A stretch of DNA of 64,000 bases from Eubacterium sp. (lineage in GTDB: Bacteria > Bacillota > Clostridia > Lachnospirales > Lachnospiraceae), in NCBI GenBank assembly GCA_017477505.1, contig JAFUVQ010000054.1:1-64000 (forward strand). The letters run 5' to 3'. Shown here one piece after another: positions 33,672 to 43,057 of this stretch. Below the pieces are notes generated by a model. The model searched no databases. It was not told where the DNA came from and saw nothing but the letters and a program-made list of their open reading frames with translations. A program made the position numbers and the translations under genes. Positions within the stretch are counted from its first letter, which is position 1; every line of letters begins with the position of its first letter.

Positions 33672-35780
33672 ATGTTACTGTCATGTCAGAATATAGCACT
33701 TTCATTTGGTGACAAAGAAGTGCTGAACAAGGTGAATTTTAATATTGAGGAAAAGGAAAAAGCAGCTCTTATAGGTATTAACGGTGCCGGGAAAACCACG
33801 TTGCTCCGGGTGATACTCGGGGAGCTGGAGCCTGACAGCGGGGCTGTGGTTAAGGCACCTGACATTTCCATAGGGTATCTCTCACAGCATCAGGATATCA
33901 TGTTTGATAATACTGTTTACGGCGAGATGTTTGAGGCTAAACGTCATATCATTGATATGGAGAAGAGGCTTAGAGAACTTGAAAAGGAAATGAAAAGCTG
34001 TGAAGGTGAGAGGCTGGAGAGGATTCTGGCCGAATATAACCGCCTTCAGACTAAGTTTGATAACGAAAACGGGTACGCCTACGAGTCTGAGATAGTCGGA
34101 GTCCTGACGGGGCTTGGCTTTGACAGGGAAGACTATGACCGTCATATCAATACTCTTTCCGGTGGACAGAAGATGAGGATTGCTCTGGGACGTATTCTTC
34201 TTACCCATCCCGACCTCGTTATTCTTGATGAGCCGACAAATCATCTGGATATTGCTTCACTCACCTGGCTGGAGGGCTTCCTTTCCGGGTATAAGGGAGC
34301 TGTACTCCTCGTGAGTCATGACAGATATTTTATAGATAAGATTTCGGATAAGATCATCGAGATAGATCAGGGCATTTCAACTGTATTTAAGGGCAGTTAT
34401 TCCTATTATTCCGAGGAAAAGGCAAGGATAAGAGAGGCCAGGATCAAGGCTTACATGAACCAGCAGGCGGTTATAAAGCATGAGGAAGAGGTTATAAAGA
34501 AACTCAAATCATTTAACCGTGAAAAAAGCATAAAGCGTGCCGAGAGCCGTGAGAAGATGCTGGATAAGATTGAAGTTCTGGAAAAGCCTGCAGAAGTGAG
34601 GACAGATATGAAGCTTATGCTGACTCCGAATGTGGAGTCCGGTGAGGATGTCCTTCTGGCAGAACATATCAGAAAATCATTTGGAGACAATCTTCTGTAT
34701 AACGATATCACCATAGACATCAAGAGGGGCGAGCATGTGGCTCTTATCGGAGGAAACGGAACAGGCAAGACTACGCTTCTTAAGATTATTGACAGGCTGA
34801 TACCGAAGGATGAAGGAAGCATAAAGCTTGGGGCGAGAGTCAAAGTAGGATATTTTGATCAGGAGCATAAGAACCTCTCGATGGATAAGACTATTTTTGA
34901 GGAACTATCGGATTCATTTCCGGATCTTGGAAATACCAGGATAAGGAATATACTTGCGGCATTTCTCTTTACTGGAGAAGATGTATTTAAGAAGATAGTG
35001 GACCTTTCAGGTGGGGAGCAGGGACGGGTGTCTCTGGCGAAACTTATGCTTTCACCGGCTAATTTCCTGATACTCGATGAGCCGACAAACCACCTCGATA
35101 TACAATCAAAGGAAATACTCGAAGAGGCGGTAAGGAACTATACAGGAACCCTTCTTTATGTCAGCCATGACAGATACTTTGTAAACCGTACTGCGACACG
35201 GATCCTGGAACTGAGAAATAAGGTTCTTACGAACTACATAGGGGATTATGATTTTTACGAGCAGCATAGGGATGAGTACTATATTGTTCAGAATGGAAAT
35301 AATCCGAATGCGGTTGAAGATGCGGCACTGACAAGGGCTGGATTCACCAGGATTACAAACAGGGGAAATGCGGCAGAGGCAAATGTTTCAGGAAATGCGG
35401 CAGGTTCGATATCATCAGGTGCGGGAGAGACCGGCCTGGGTACAGCAGGTGCTGCCGGTTCATCTGCAGCGGGTGTGACCGTTTCGCTTGCAGCGGGTGC
35501 TGCCGGTATCGGTATGAAGCAGCCGATGACAGCATCCAAGGAACAGTACCTCGCCAACAAGGAAGCACAGGCGGCACTGCGTAAAAAACAGAATCGGCTT
35601 AAGCGTACAGAAGAAGAAATCGCAGAAAAAGAGCAGCGTATCGAAGAGATAGATAACGAGATAAATCTTCCTGAGAACGGAACCAATATAGGGCTTCTCA
35701 CGAGCCTTTCAAAGGAAAAAGAAGAACTTGAAGAAAGACTCATGGAACTTTATACTCTATGGGAAGAACTGAGTGAATGA
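33672..35780 (+). CDS. ABC-F family ATPase
   Basis: Soluble twin ABC ATPase of 702 residues acting at the ribosome. ABC1: GINGAGKTT (~36) and LSGGQKMRIALGRILL, DEPTNHLD; ABC2: GGNGTGKTT (~358), LSGGEQGRVSLAKLML, DEPTNHLD. No membrane domain is encoded. The region after ABC2 contains an Ala/Gly/Ser-rich low-complexity stretch (~565-620) and then a C-terminal coiled coil (KKQNRLKRTEEEIAEKEQRIEE, 640-700), as in Uup. Because both are generic, it cannot be told whether it is an antibiotic-resistance or housekeeping (YdiF/Uup) member. No clear ribosome binding site at ATG 33672. Confidence 0.9.
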   Translation: MLLSCQNIALSFGDKEVLNKVNFNIEEKEKAALIGINGAGKTTLLRVILGELEPDSGAVVKAPDISIGYLSQHQDIMFDNTVYGEMFEAKRHIIDMEKRLRELEKEMKSCEGERLERILAEYNRLQTKFDNENGYAYESEIVGVLTGLGFDREDYDRHINTLSGGQKMRIALGRILLTHPDLVILDEPTNHLDIASLTWLEGFLSGYKGAVLLVSHDRYFIDKISDKIIEIDQGISTVFKGSYSYYSEEKARIREARIKAYMNQQAVIKHEEEVIKKLKSFNREKSIKRAESREKMLDKIEVLEKPAEVRTDMKLMLTPNVESGEDVLLAEHIRKSFGDNLLYNDITIDIKRGEHVALIGGNGTGKTTLLKIIDRLIPKDEGSIKLGARVKVGYFDQEHKNLSMDKTIFEELSDSFPDLGNTRIRNILAAFLFTGEDVFKKIVDLSGGEQGRVSLAKLMLSPANFLILDEPTNHLDIQSKEILEEAVRNYTGTLLYVSHDRYFVNRTATRILELRNKVLTNYIGDYDFYEQHRDEYYIVQNGNNPNAVEDAALTRAGFTRITNRGNAAEANVSGNAAGSISSGAGETGLGTAGAAGSSAAGVTVSLAAGAAGIGMKQPMTASKEQYLANKEAQAALRKKQNRLKRTEEEIAEKEQRIEEIDNEINLPENGTNIGLLTSLSKEKEELEERLMELYTLWEELSE
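35363..35520 (+). repeat. Ala/Gly/Ser low-complexity insert in the ABC-F gene
   Basis: Codes for a run with repeats such as GNAAEAN/SGNAAGS, GAAGSSAAG and SLAAGAAG between the second ATPase domain and the coiled coil. GC-rich compared with the flanks. Confidence 0.6.
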
Positions 35781-35817
35781 TTTCAGGATTAATAATAAAT
35801 ATATAAGGAGTAACGCA

Positions 35818-36801
35818 ATGCTTTATGATTTGCTCAGCGGCTTCATGCCGCGTATATGGATTGATGTTTTGGGAGCAGCAGTGACCGGAATCATAGTATT
35901 CCTGCTGTTTATAAAACCATTTTCATTTCTTCCTAAAGATGGAGGAAAGAAGGTTGAGACCCCGGACGGAAAAATTGTTGTCATAAATGATAAATCAGCC
36001 GGTAAGTTTACCGGAGTCGGGCTGGTATTCATTATTGTATTTCTTATGGTGAGTCTTCTGATGGTACCGTTTTCTTTAGAGTCATTCATTTATATGATTC
36101 TTATATTTGCGATGATGATGACAGGATATCTGGATGATAATTCCAGGACTCCGTGGGGTGAATATGTAAAGGGAGCGCTGGACCTTCTGCTTGCAATAGC
36201 AACAGCCGTGGTATTCCTTATATTCAATTCCTCTGATGTGAAGTTTTTGGGATTCTCATTCCATATTCCGGTTGTTGTCTATGGGATTCTTGCAGTTATT
36301 CTTATATGGGCATCTATAAATGTAACCAACTGCTCCGATGGTGTTGACGGTCTCTGCGGAAGTGTTACTGTAATCGAACTTTTGGCATATGCGGTTATAT
36401 TCTGGAAAGATATCAGGATTTTCAATGATATGGGTATCATTCTTATAGGTGCGCTCCTCGCATATCTCTGCTTTAACTGGAACCCGAGCAAGGTTCTTAT
36501 GGGAGATGCGGGCTCACGTCCTATAGGTTATATTCTGGCACTTCTGGCCATGTATTCAGGACATCCTTTTATATTCCTGCTGATGTCACTGGTGTTTATA
36601 TTTGATGGAGGAATCGGTCTTATAAAGGTAGCCGTTATGCGTTTTCTGAAAAAGCCATTCCTTGGGAGTATTCAGTTTCCGTTCCATGACCATCTCAGAA
36701 AAGGTAAGGGCTGGGCTCCAAAAAAGGTTGCTGTATTCTTCGCATGTTTAGAGCTGGTTATGGTAGTTATTACAGGTCTTTTAATGCATTTTATTCAGTA
36801 A
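35818..36801 (+). CDS. mraY: Phospho-MurNAc-pentapeptide transferase (MraY-like)
   Basis: Polyprenyl-phosphate transferase that makes lipid I. 327 residues with about ten membrane helices. Motifs: GYLDD (D106, D107), NVTNCSDGVDGL (168-179, usual MraY NLTDGLDGLA), MGDAGS (228-233, usual MGDTGS), and FHDHLRKGKGW (~289-299, usual HHHFEKKGW). The His-rich C-terminal motif points to MraY rather than WecA/TagO, though its divergence leaves some doubt. AAGGAG (35805-35810) fixes ATG 35818; the longer frame from GTG 35773 overlaps the ABC-F gene. It is displaced from the division cluster 18 kb upstream. Confidence 0.82.
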   Translation: MLYDLLSGFMPRIWIDVLGAAVTGIIVFLLFIKPFSFLPKDGGKKVETPDGKIVVINDKSAGKFTGVGLVFIIVFLMVSLLMVPFSLESFIYMILIFAMMMTGYLDDNSRTPWGEYVKGALDLLLAIATAVVFLIFNSSDVKFLGFSFHIPVVVYGILAVILIWASINVTNCSDGVDGLCGSVTVIELLAYAVIFWKDIRIFNDMGIILIGALLAYLCFNWNPSKVLMGDAGSRPIGYILALLAMYSGHPFIFLLMSLVFIFDGGIGLIKVAVMRFLKKPFLGSIQFPFHDHLRKGKGWAPKKVAVFFACLELVMVVITGLLMHFIQ

Positions 36802-36812
36802 GAGGTTTTCCT

Positions 36813-37382
36813 GTGGAAAAGGGCGATATCAGAAAAAGCATAATAGCAAAAAGGAATGCTCTTACAGAGCGGGATGTTCTGGTCAGGTCCGGAGAGATAT
36901 GTCGGAAGATCGTATCACTTCCCGAATATATAGAGGCAAAGAGTGTTCTGGTATATAATTCAATCAAAAATGAAGTGAATCTTACTGAACTTATCATAAA
37001 TGCTTATAAGGATGGCAGGAAAGTATACTACCCGAGAGTCATGGATAAAGAACATATGGAGTTCTTTATGATAGAAATGCCTGAAGCGTTCGAAACAGGA
37101 GCCTTTGGAATTCCGGAGCCTCCGGTTTCCGAAGAACTCCGTCTAAAACCGGGAGAAGAGAATATACTCATGATCATGCCCGGCGTAGCATTTGACAGAA
37201 AAATGAACCGCATAGGTTACGGTGGAGGATTCTATGACCGTTTCCTGGCTGATGATTCTTATAAAAGAATTAAGACTGCAGCGGCTGCATATTCATTTCA
37301 GATTATGGATGATATAATACCTCACGATGATAGAGACATGAGTCCCGATGTGATCGTAAGTGAAACTGAAATCATCAGATAA
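36813..37382 (+). CDS. 5-Formyltetrahydrofolate cyclo-ligase
   Basis: Converts 5-formyl-THF to 5,10-methenyl-THF with ATP. 189 residues. Family features are IRKSIIAKRNAL (N-terminal basic ATP site), KVYYPRV, FGIPEP and MIMPGVAFDRKMNRIGYGGGFYDRFL (the ATP/Mg loop). GTG 36813 with AAGAGGT (36800-36806) is the preferred start, 11 bp after the mraY stop. Links with metF and the purine genes in one-carbon metabolism. Confidence 0.93.
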   Translation: MEKGDIRKSIIAKRNALTERDVLVRSGEICRKIVSLPEYIEAKSVLVYNSIKNEVNLTELIINAYKDGRKVYYPRVMDKEHMEFFMIEMPEAFETGAFGIPEPPVSEELRLKPGEENILMIMPGVAFDRKMNRIGYGGGFYDRFLADDSYKRIKTAAAAYSFQIMDDIIPHDDRDMSPDVIVSETEIIR

Positions 37383-37402
37383 ACAATTCAGGAGTATATG
37401 GT

Positions 37403-38692
37403 ATGGCAAATATCATGGAGTATCTTGATTGGCGTGGAGACGTACCATTTTCCATTGATCCATTCAATGAAGTAGACAATCTAATATTATCTGAAATTGC
37501 ATACACTGACCTTGAAGGAATCCTGGGCAGCAAGGATGAAATGCCGCTTACGGATGTCTGTAAGAAGTATTTCAGCGTTCATACCGTAGAGGAGGTTAGC
37601 TCCCGCGATACATTTTACAGGCTTGCACCAATGGTCATGAAGAAGGCTGCTGAATCGGTGCGCTTTCATGATTTTGTACTCAGTGAGTATATTAATATCA
37701 TTGACGTGGATAAAGAAGAGCAGATGAGTGCTCTTACCTTTACGGTTCCGGGATATATGACTTATGTTGCGTTCCGCGGAACAGACAATACCATTGTCGG
37801 CTGGAAAGAAGATTTCAACTTAAGCTACATGGAGGAAACTCCGGGACAGAAAAGAGCTGTCAGGTATCTGAATGAACAGTATAAGAGGAAGGATGAAATA
37901 CTCTATGTTGGCGGTCATTCAAAGGGCGGTAATTTTGCGGTTTACGCTGGTGCGTTCTGTGATGATGAGATAAGAGAAAAAATCGATACGATATATACAA
38001 ATGACGGTCCGGGATTTAGAGAAGATATTTTAAATACAGTGGAGTATCAGAGGATACTTCCGCATGTTATGAGTATCATTCCAAATGAATCGCTGGTAGG
38101 TATCCTTCTTATGGGTACATTTACACATACTGTAATTAAAAGCAGTGCACATGCTATTGCTCAGCACGATCCTCTGACCTGGCAGGTATATGGCAATTCA
38201 TTTGTAGGATCGGATCTTTCGGGCGGAAGTATTCTTATGGATAAAACTGTGAGTGCCTGGCTCAGTGAGCTTGATGACAGTAAGAGACAAAGATTCATCG
38301 ATGTGCTCTTTGACATGCTTACGGCTACCGGGGCATCCACTCTTGAGGAAATGAGCGGCTCGGGCATTAAAGGCCTGTCGGAGGGCATGAAGCTTCTGAA
38401 AGGTCTTCCGAAAGATGAGCAAAGCGAGTTTATGAATATGCTGAAAAAGCTTTTCAAGACCGGCGGGGGATATCTTCTTCTCGGTATCATGGAAGGCACA
38501 GAGAATCTGGTTAACGGCGCCATAGAAGGGGCGGCTAAGATACGTGATAAAATCATGGAAAGCAAGGTAAAGGCTGAGGTTCCGAGGATTGAAGCAGGTG
38601 GTTCTGAGGACGGTAACGGAATAAATGGAAAAGGCTCCGAAAATGAATCAAGTGGAAATACTGATGTGGAATCGGATAAAGAAATAGTTTGA
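37403..38692 (+). CDS. DUF2974-type alpha/beta hydrolase
   Basis: A 429-residue soluble protein. N-terminal pattern YLDWRGDVPFSIDPFNEVDNLILSEIAY and VAFRGTDNTIVGWKEDFNLSY are characteristic of the DUF2974 (Mbeg1-like) family. GGHSKGGNFAVY is the nucleophile elbow (GxSxG variant with the serine in GHSKG) of a lipase-like fold. The C-terminal ~120 residues are a helical Gly/Ser/Glu-rich extension with KAEVPRIEAGG and a disordered end. Substrate unknown; possible esterase. Sits 20 bp after the cyclo-ligase. Confidence 0.82.
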   Translation: MANIMEYLDWRGDVPFSIDPFNEVDNLILSEIAYTDLEGILGSKDEMPLTDVCKKYFSVHTVEEVSSRDTFYRLAPMVMKKAAESVRFHDFVLSEYINIIDVDKEEQMSALTFTVPGYMTYVAFRGTDNTIVGWKEDFNLSYMEETPGQKRAVRYLNEQYKRKDEILYVGGHSKGGNFAVYAGAFCDDEIREKIDTIYTNDGPGFREDILNTVEYQRILPHVMSIIPNESLVGILLMGTFTHTVIKSSAHAIAQHDPLTWQVYGNSFVGSDLSGGSILMDKTVSAWLSELDDSKRQRFIDVLFDMLTATGASTLEEMSGSGIKGLSEGMKLLKGLPKDEQSEFMNMLKKLFKTGGGYLLLGIMEGTENLVNGAIEGAAKIRDKIMESKVKAEVPRIEAGGSEDGNGINGKGSENESSGNTDVESDKEIV

Positions 38693-38783
38693 TAAACAGG
38701 CTGATTAGTCGTAAAATAGATATATTAAGGTGATGCCCTGTTTGAACGGGGCAGAAAGATCTAGGAAAGTTGAGGAACCATTT

Positions 38784-39233
38784 ATGAAGTGTCCGTTTTG
38801 TGGTGAAGACAGTACCAGCGTTATTGACTCAAGACCTGCTGATGACAATACATCCATCAGGAGAAGAAGACAGTGTGACTCATGTGGCAAGAGATTTACA
38901 ACCTATGAAAAGGTTGAGAATGTGCCTATCATGGTTATCAAGAAAGATAAGACAAGAGAGGCATATGACAGAAGTAAGATTGTTCAGGGACTTGTGAGAA
39001 GCTGTCATAAGCGTCCTGTTTCTATGGAAGATATTGAGAGATGCGTTGACAAGATAGAGGCTGAGATATTCAACCTCGGAACAAGAGAGGTTGAATCCTC
39101 AAAGATAGGTGCGATCGTTATGGACAAGATCAAGAGCCTTGATGAGGTTGCTTATGTCAGATTTGCATCTGTTTACAGAGAGTTTAAGGATGTAAATACA
39201 TTTATGGATGAGCTTAAGAAGCTGCTCCGTTAA
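38784..39233 (+). CDS. nrdR: Transcriptional repressor NrdR
   Basis: 149 residues, full-length. Zinc ribbon with CPFCG (3-7) and [12 protein letters not shown] (~31-42), then the ATP-cone domain ([18 protein letters not shown], ~47 onward). Binds ATP/dATP and represses ribonucleotide reductase genes through NrdR boxes. No nrd gene is in the window. ATG 38784 gives the canonical MKCPFCG start. Confidence 0.97.
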   Translation: MKCPFCGEDSTSVIDSRPADDNTSIRRRRQCDSCGKRFTTYEKVENVPIMVIKKDKTREAYDRSKIVQGLVRSCHKRPVSMEDIERCVDKIEAEIFNLGTREVESSKIGAIVMDKIKSLDEVAYVRFASVYREFKDVNTFMDELKKLLR

Positions 39234-39310
39234 TACAATATATATCCGGTTGATTTGGTTGACTTTCCGGAATATGAGACGGCTGAATTTAGGCAGAGGA
39301 TTACAGACGG

Positions 39311-39949
39311 ATGGCAGATATAAATGCAGATACACCCGTGATAAAGCGGCTGGGCAGCGGCGGTACGGGTGAGATAATTGAGAAAAAATCAAGATTCATA
39401 GGAGTCGCCGAGCCTGTTGCTACTGCGGAGGAAGCTCTGTCTTTTGTAAATGAGATCAAGAAGAAGCATTATCAGGCAAGACATAACTGTTATGCTTATT
39501 CGGTCGGGCTCACGGAACCGGCACTCAGGTATTCTGATGACGGGGAACCTCAGGGAACGGCGGGAAAGCCTATACTGGGAGTCATCGAAGGCAGTGGTGT
39601 CAGAAATATAGTTATAGTGGTTACAAGATACTTCGGTGGTGTTCTTCTCGGGACCGGGGGGCTCGTCAGGGCATATACCGATGCGGCGAAGGCAGCACTT
39701 GATGCGGCCGAAATCGCTTTAGTTCAGCCGCTTCTGGTGGCGAGACTTACATTTGCCTATAAAGATGTTGATAAAGTTACGAGATGCCTTGAGGAGGCAG
39801 GAATCAGTAATCCTGAGACTGAATTTATGGAAAATGTAAGTTATACGGTCAGGATTCCCGAAGGGATAACCGAGAAACTCTTCACGGACCTCAGGAATAT
39901 TACGGGCGGCCGTATGGATATCAAGGAAATGGAGCATATAATAGGCTAA
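39311..39949 (+). CDS. IMPACT/YigZ-family protein
   Basis: A 212-residue protein of the YigZ/IMPACT family. [43 protein letters not shown] and [22 protein letters not shown] are the hallmark segments of the N-terminal IMPACT domain, and the C-terminal ~70 residues form the second ferredoxin-like domain. Biochemical role in bacteria is unclear; the human homologue modulates GCN2. MCP gene follows 10 bp later. Confidence 0.93.
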   Translation: MADINADTPVIKRLGSGGTGEIIEKKSRFIGVAEPVATAEEALSFVNEIKKKHYQARHNCYAYSVGLTEPALRYSDDGEPQGTAGKPILGVIEGSGVRNIVIVVTRYFGGVLLGTGGLVRAYTDAAKAALDAAEIALVQPLLVARLTFAYKDVDKVTRCLEEAGISNPETEFMENVSYTVRIPEGITEKLFTDLRNITGGRMDIKEMEHIIG

Positions 39950-39959
39950 GGAGAAGTGT

Positions 39960-41453
39960 ATGGGAGATAATCAGAGTGCAAGAAACAAAGCAAAGAATTC
40001 GCTTGCTTTTAAAATTCTTATTGCCATGACTCTGGCAAAAGTACCTCAGCTTATACTTGGAAATGACAGGCCTGATCTTCTGTGGCTTTACATAGGTATG
40101 ATGGTGGTTTATGTTATAGTGAACGGTTTTGTTTATCTGTCTCAACCGGAATCTCCTGTTATGAAATTTACTTCCATTGTAGGTTATTCGTTATTTGCAT
40201 GTGTTATGGCAATTACTGAAGTCGATGTTGCTTACAGTCTTTCGGTACTGGTTGCCATTGCTCTTTCAGTTCTGTATCTGGATGAGATAATGACTGTAAT
40301 AACAGGTGTCATGGGCGGCATTACATTTGCCATAAAGCTTTATATGACAGCTTCTTCAGGTGGATGGGAATCCGGGAAAGTATGGTTTTCAGTGCTTGTT
40401 TTCCTGATCATCTTTACATTTGCGGTTGTATATACCATAAAGCTTCTTAACAAATATAACGAATTAGACCGTCAGGAGCTTGAGTACCATACAAAGTATC
40501 AGGAAATGGTAGCTGAAAGCATGAAGCGTGTTGTTGAAAACAGCAACGAGCATATAGGAACTCTTCAGGAGATGATGGACCAGTTTATGAATGCTACCGA
40601 TGAGGTTAACAAGTCGGTTAATGCTATCTCCATGGGTGTAAATGATTCTGTTGAGAATATGGAGAGTTCGACTCACATGACTCATCAGATTCAGGATATC
40701 ATAAATGACCTTATCGAAGTTAAGAACAGTACTCTGGTTTCGGCCGATACAGCCGTTGAGACCACAGATTCGGGACTCCACGTTATAACACAGCTTAAGA
40801 GTAAGTCAAAGGAGATTGCGCTTACAAATCAGGATGTTACCAAAGTTTCGGAAGAGCTTTCAGAGAGAATATCTTCCGCAGAGGAAATCACGAGGATTAT
40901 CTATCAGATTTCCAGCCAGACAAACCTCCTGGCACTTAATGCTTCCATAGAGGCTGCCAGAGCCGGTGAGCAGGGCAGGGGCTTTGCCGTAGTTGCAGAT
41001 GAGATAAGGAATCTCGCTGATGATACGAGAAATTCCATTGATAATATTACTGAGATACTTCAGGGTGTTACTGCGCTTTCCGATAGGACCTCGCAGCTTA
41101 TTAAGAACAGCGTAGATGCTGTTTCTGAAGAAAATGAATATATATCAAAGGCAGATGAACTCTTCAAGAAGATTTCCGGTATAGTTGATGTGCTTCATGC
41201 GGATATGCAGAGGCTTGATAAGCTTTCGGGAACCCTTGATGAATCAAACAATACAATCATTGACAGTCTTGCAAATCAGCAGGCTTCCAGTGAGGAAATC
41301 GCTGCAAATGCCGAATCCTCAGCAGATCTTTCAAGAAATAATCTTGAGGAGCTTAAGGAGGTTATCATCGAGCTTAACGAGATTGCAGACATTCTGAAGA
41401 GTCTCGGCGCTGCAGATGCAGACGAAATATTTAATAATACAAATCTGGAATAG
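39960..41453 (+). CDS. Methyl-accepting chemotaxis protein without HAMP or outer sensor
   Basis: A 497-residue chemoreceptor. Four to six closely spaced membrane helices occupy residues 15-165 with no large external domain; then a signalling domain. The hairpin tip [20 protein letters not shown] (~340) binds CheA/Che[20 protein letters not shown] is the standard upstream part. No HAMP domain is recognised between the last helix and the coiled coil. The ligand must be sensed in the membrane or by a partner. AAGGAG precedes ATG 39960. No che or fla genes are near. Confidence 0.93.
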   Translation: MGDNQSARNKAKNSLAFKILIAMTLAKVPQLILGNDRPDLLWLYIGMMVVYVIVNGFVYLSQPESPVMKFTSIVGYSLFACVMAITEVDVAYSLSVLVAIALSVLYLDEIMTVITGVMGGITFAIKLYMTASSGGWESGKVWFSVLVFLIIFTFAVVYTIKLLNKYNELDRQELEYHTKYQEMVAESMKRVVENSNEHIGTLQEMMDQFMNATDEVNKSVNAISMGVNDSVENMESSTHMTHQIQDIINDLIEVKNSTLVSADTAVETTDSGLHVITQLKSKSKEIALTNQDVTKVSEELSERISSAEEITRIIYQISSQTNLLALNASIEAARAGEQGRGFAVVADEIRNLADDTRNSIDNITEILQGVTALSDRTSQLIKNSVDAVSEENEYISKADELFKKISGIVDVLHADMQRLDKLSGTLDESNNTIIDSLANQQASSEEIAANAESSADLSRNNLEELKEVIIELNEIADILKSLGAADADEIFNNTNLE

Positions 41454-41467
41454 AAAAAGGATAACTG

Positions 41468-42619
41468 ATGAATGAATATAAGCTTATAGCCAGAGATGGC
41501 AGAGCAAAGAGCGGAGAGCTTATGACACCCCATGGTGTTATAGAGACTCCGGTGTTTATGAATGTAGGAACAGCCGCGGCTATAAAAGGTGCCGTGGCTA
41601 GTTCTGATTTGGAGGAGATAAATACAAGCGTTATGCTCTGTAATACATATCACCTTCATGTAAGACCGGGAGATGAGGTTGTAAAGACTCTGGGAGGCCT
41701 TCATAAATTCACTGACTGGAAAAGACCGATACTTACGGACTCCGGCGGATTCCAGGTGTATTCTCTTGCCAAACTGAGAAACATAAAGGAAGAAGGCGTT
41801 ACATTTAACTCCCATATTGATGGCAGAAGGATATTCATGGGTCCTGAGGAAAGTATGCAGATTCAGTCCAATCTGGCATCAACCATAGCTATGGCATTCG
41901 ATGAGTGTCCGCCGGCAAAGGCTGACAGGGGGTACATAAGGAATTCTGTTGACAGAACCTACAGATGGCTTCTTCGCTGCAGGGACAAGATGGATGAATT
42001 GAACAATACGGAAGGAACTATTAATCCTGAGCAGATGCTTTTCGGTATCAATCAGGGCGGCGTCCTGGATGATATACGTATAGAGCATGCTGAGAGGATA
42101 AGTGCACTCGGACTTCCGGGGTATGCTATAGGCGGCCTTGCCGTGGGTGAGACACACGAAGAAATGTATCATGTGCTTGATGTAACAGTTCCGCACCTTC
42201 CTTTGGAGAAACCGACTTACCTGATGGGGGTTGGTACTCCTGAAAACATTATCGAATCTGTAGACAGAGGCATAGATTTCTTTGACTGTGTATATCCGTC
42301 CCGTAATGGCCGCCATGGTCAGGTATATACAAACAAAGGAAAGATCAATATCAAGAATAAACAGTACGAGCTGGATACACGCCCTATAGCTGAGGACTGT
42401 GACTGCCCTGTGTGCAGGAGATATACAAGAGCATATATAAGACACCTGGTAAAGTCCGGTGAAATGCTGGGTATGAGATTTTGTGTCTTGCATAATTTGT
42501 ACTTTTATAATAATATGTTACGGGAAATTCGGGAGGCAATACGGAATCATAAGTTCCAGGAGTATAAAAAAATGCGTCTCGAAGGTTTCAAAGAAGAGAG
42601 TGAAAAGGAGAATTTGTAA
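41468..42619 (+). CDS. tgt: Queuine/preQ1 tRNA-ribosyltransferase
   Basis: Exchanges guanine-34 for preQ1 in GUN-anticodon tRNAs. 383 residues. GVIETPVFMNVGTAAAIKG, CNTYHLHVRPGDE, TDSGGFQVYSL, FDECPPA and GINQGGV (nucleophile region) are present, and CDCPVCRRYTRAYIRHL holds zinc-ligand cysteines. Complete. tgt, yajC and a lipoprotein form a tightly packed run; queA, the next step in queuosine, is 13 kb away. Confidence 0.97.
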   Translation: MNEYKLIARDGRAKSGELMTPHGVIETPVFMNVGTAAAIKGAVASSDLEEINTSVMLCNTYHLHVRPGDEVVKTLGGLHKFTDWKRPILTDSGGFQVYSLAKLRNIKEEGVTFNSHIDGRRIFMGPEESMQIQSNLASTIAMAFDECPPAKADRGYIRNSVDRTYRWLLRCRDKMDELNNTEGTINPEQMLFGINQGGVLDDIRIEHAERISALGLPGYAIGGLAVGETHEEMYHVLDVTVPHLPLEKPTYLMGVGTPENIIESVDRGIDFFDCVYPSRNGRHGQVYTNKGKINIKNKQYELDTRPIAEDCDCPVCRRYTRAYIRHLVKSGEMLGMRFCVLHNLYFYNNMLREIREAIRNHKFQEYKKMRLEGFKEESEKENL

Positions 42620-43057
42620 ATGAACTTTTTTGGTTTAATGACTAACGGAGCTGTACTGACTGCCGGCGCTGAGGGACAGGGAGCAGGTGGCTCCATGATC
42701 ATGATGCTTTTATTCTGGGGAATTCTTATAGCATTTTTGTATTTTATAATGATCAAGCCTCAGAAAAAGCAGGCTAAGGAACAGGAGAATATGCAGAATT
42801 CTCTTGAACCGGGTGACAGTATCATGACAACAAGCGGTTTCTACGGAACAATACTTGCAGTTGAGGAGGATACAGTTATCGTTGAGTTCGGTAACAACAA
42901 GAACTGCCGTATACCTATGCACAAGAGAGCCATCGCTGAAGTTGAGAAGGCAAACGCTGCAGTGGCTAAGGATGATGTTAAGGAAGAAACCGAGGATACA
43001 AAGCCAAAGGCTTCACTATTTAAAAAGAAAAAGGATAAAAATGAGGATAATGCGTAA
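42620..43057 (+). CDS. yajC: Preprotein translocase subunit YajC
   Basis: Small Sec accessory subunit, 145 residues. One membrane helix (residues ~25-45) is followed by IKPQKKQAKEQENM and LEPGDSIMTTSGFYGTILAVEEDTVIVEFG, the typical YajC pattern. The tail is Lys/Glu-rich and longer than usual (last ~35 residues). AAGGAG (42605-42610) nine nt upstream of ATG 42620, which follows the tgt stop directly. Confidence 0.95.
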   Translation: MNFFGLMTNGAVLTAGAEGQGAGGSMIMMLLFWGILIAFLYFIMIKPQKKQAKEQENMQNSLEPGDSIMTTSGFYGTILAVEEDTVIVEFGNNKNCRIPMHKRAIAEVEKANAAVAKDDVKEETEDTKPKASLFKKKKDKNEDNA

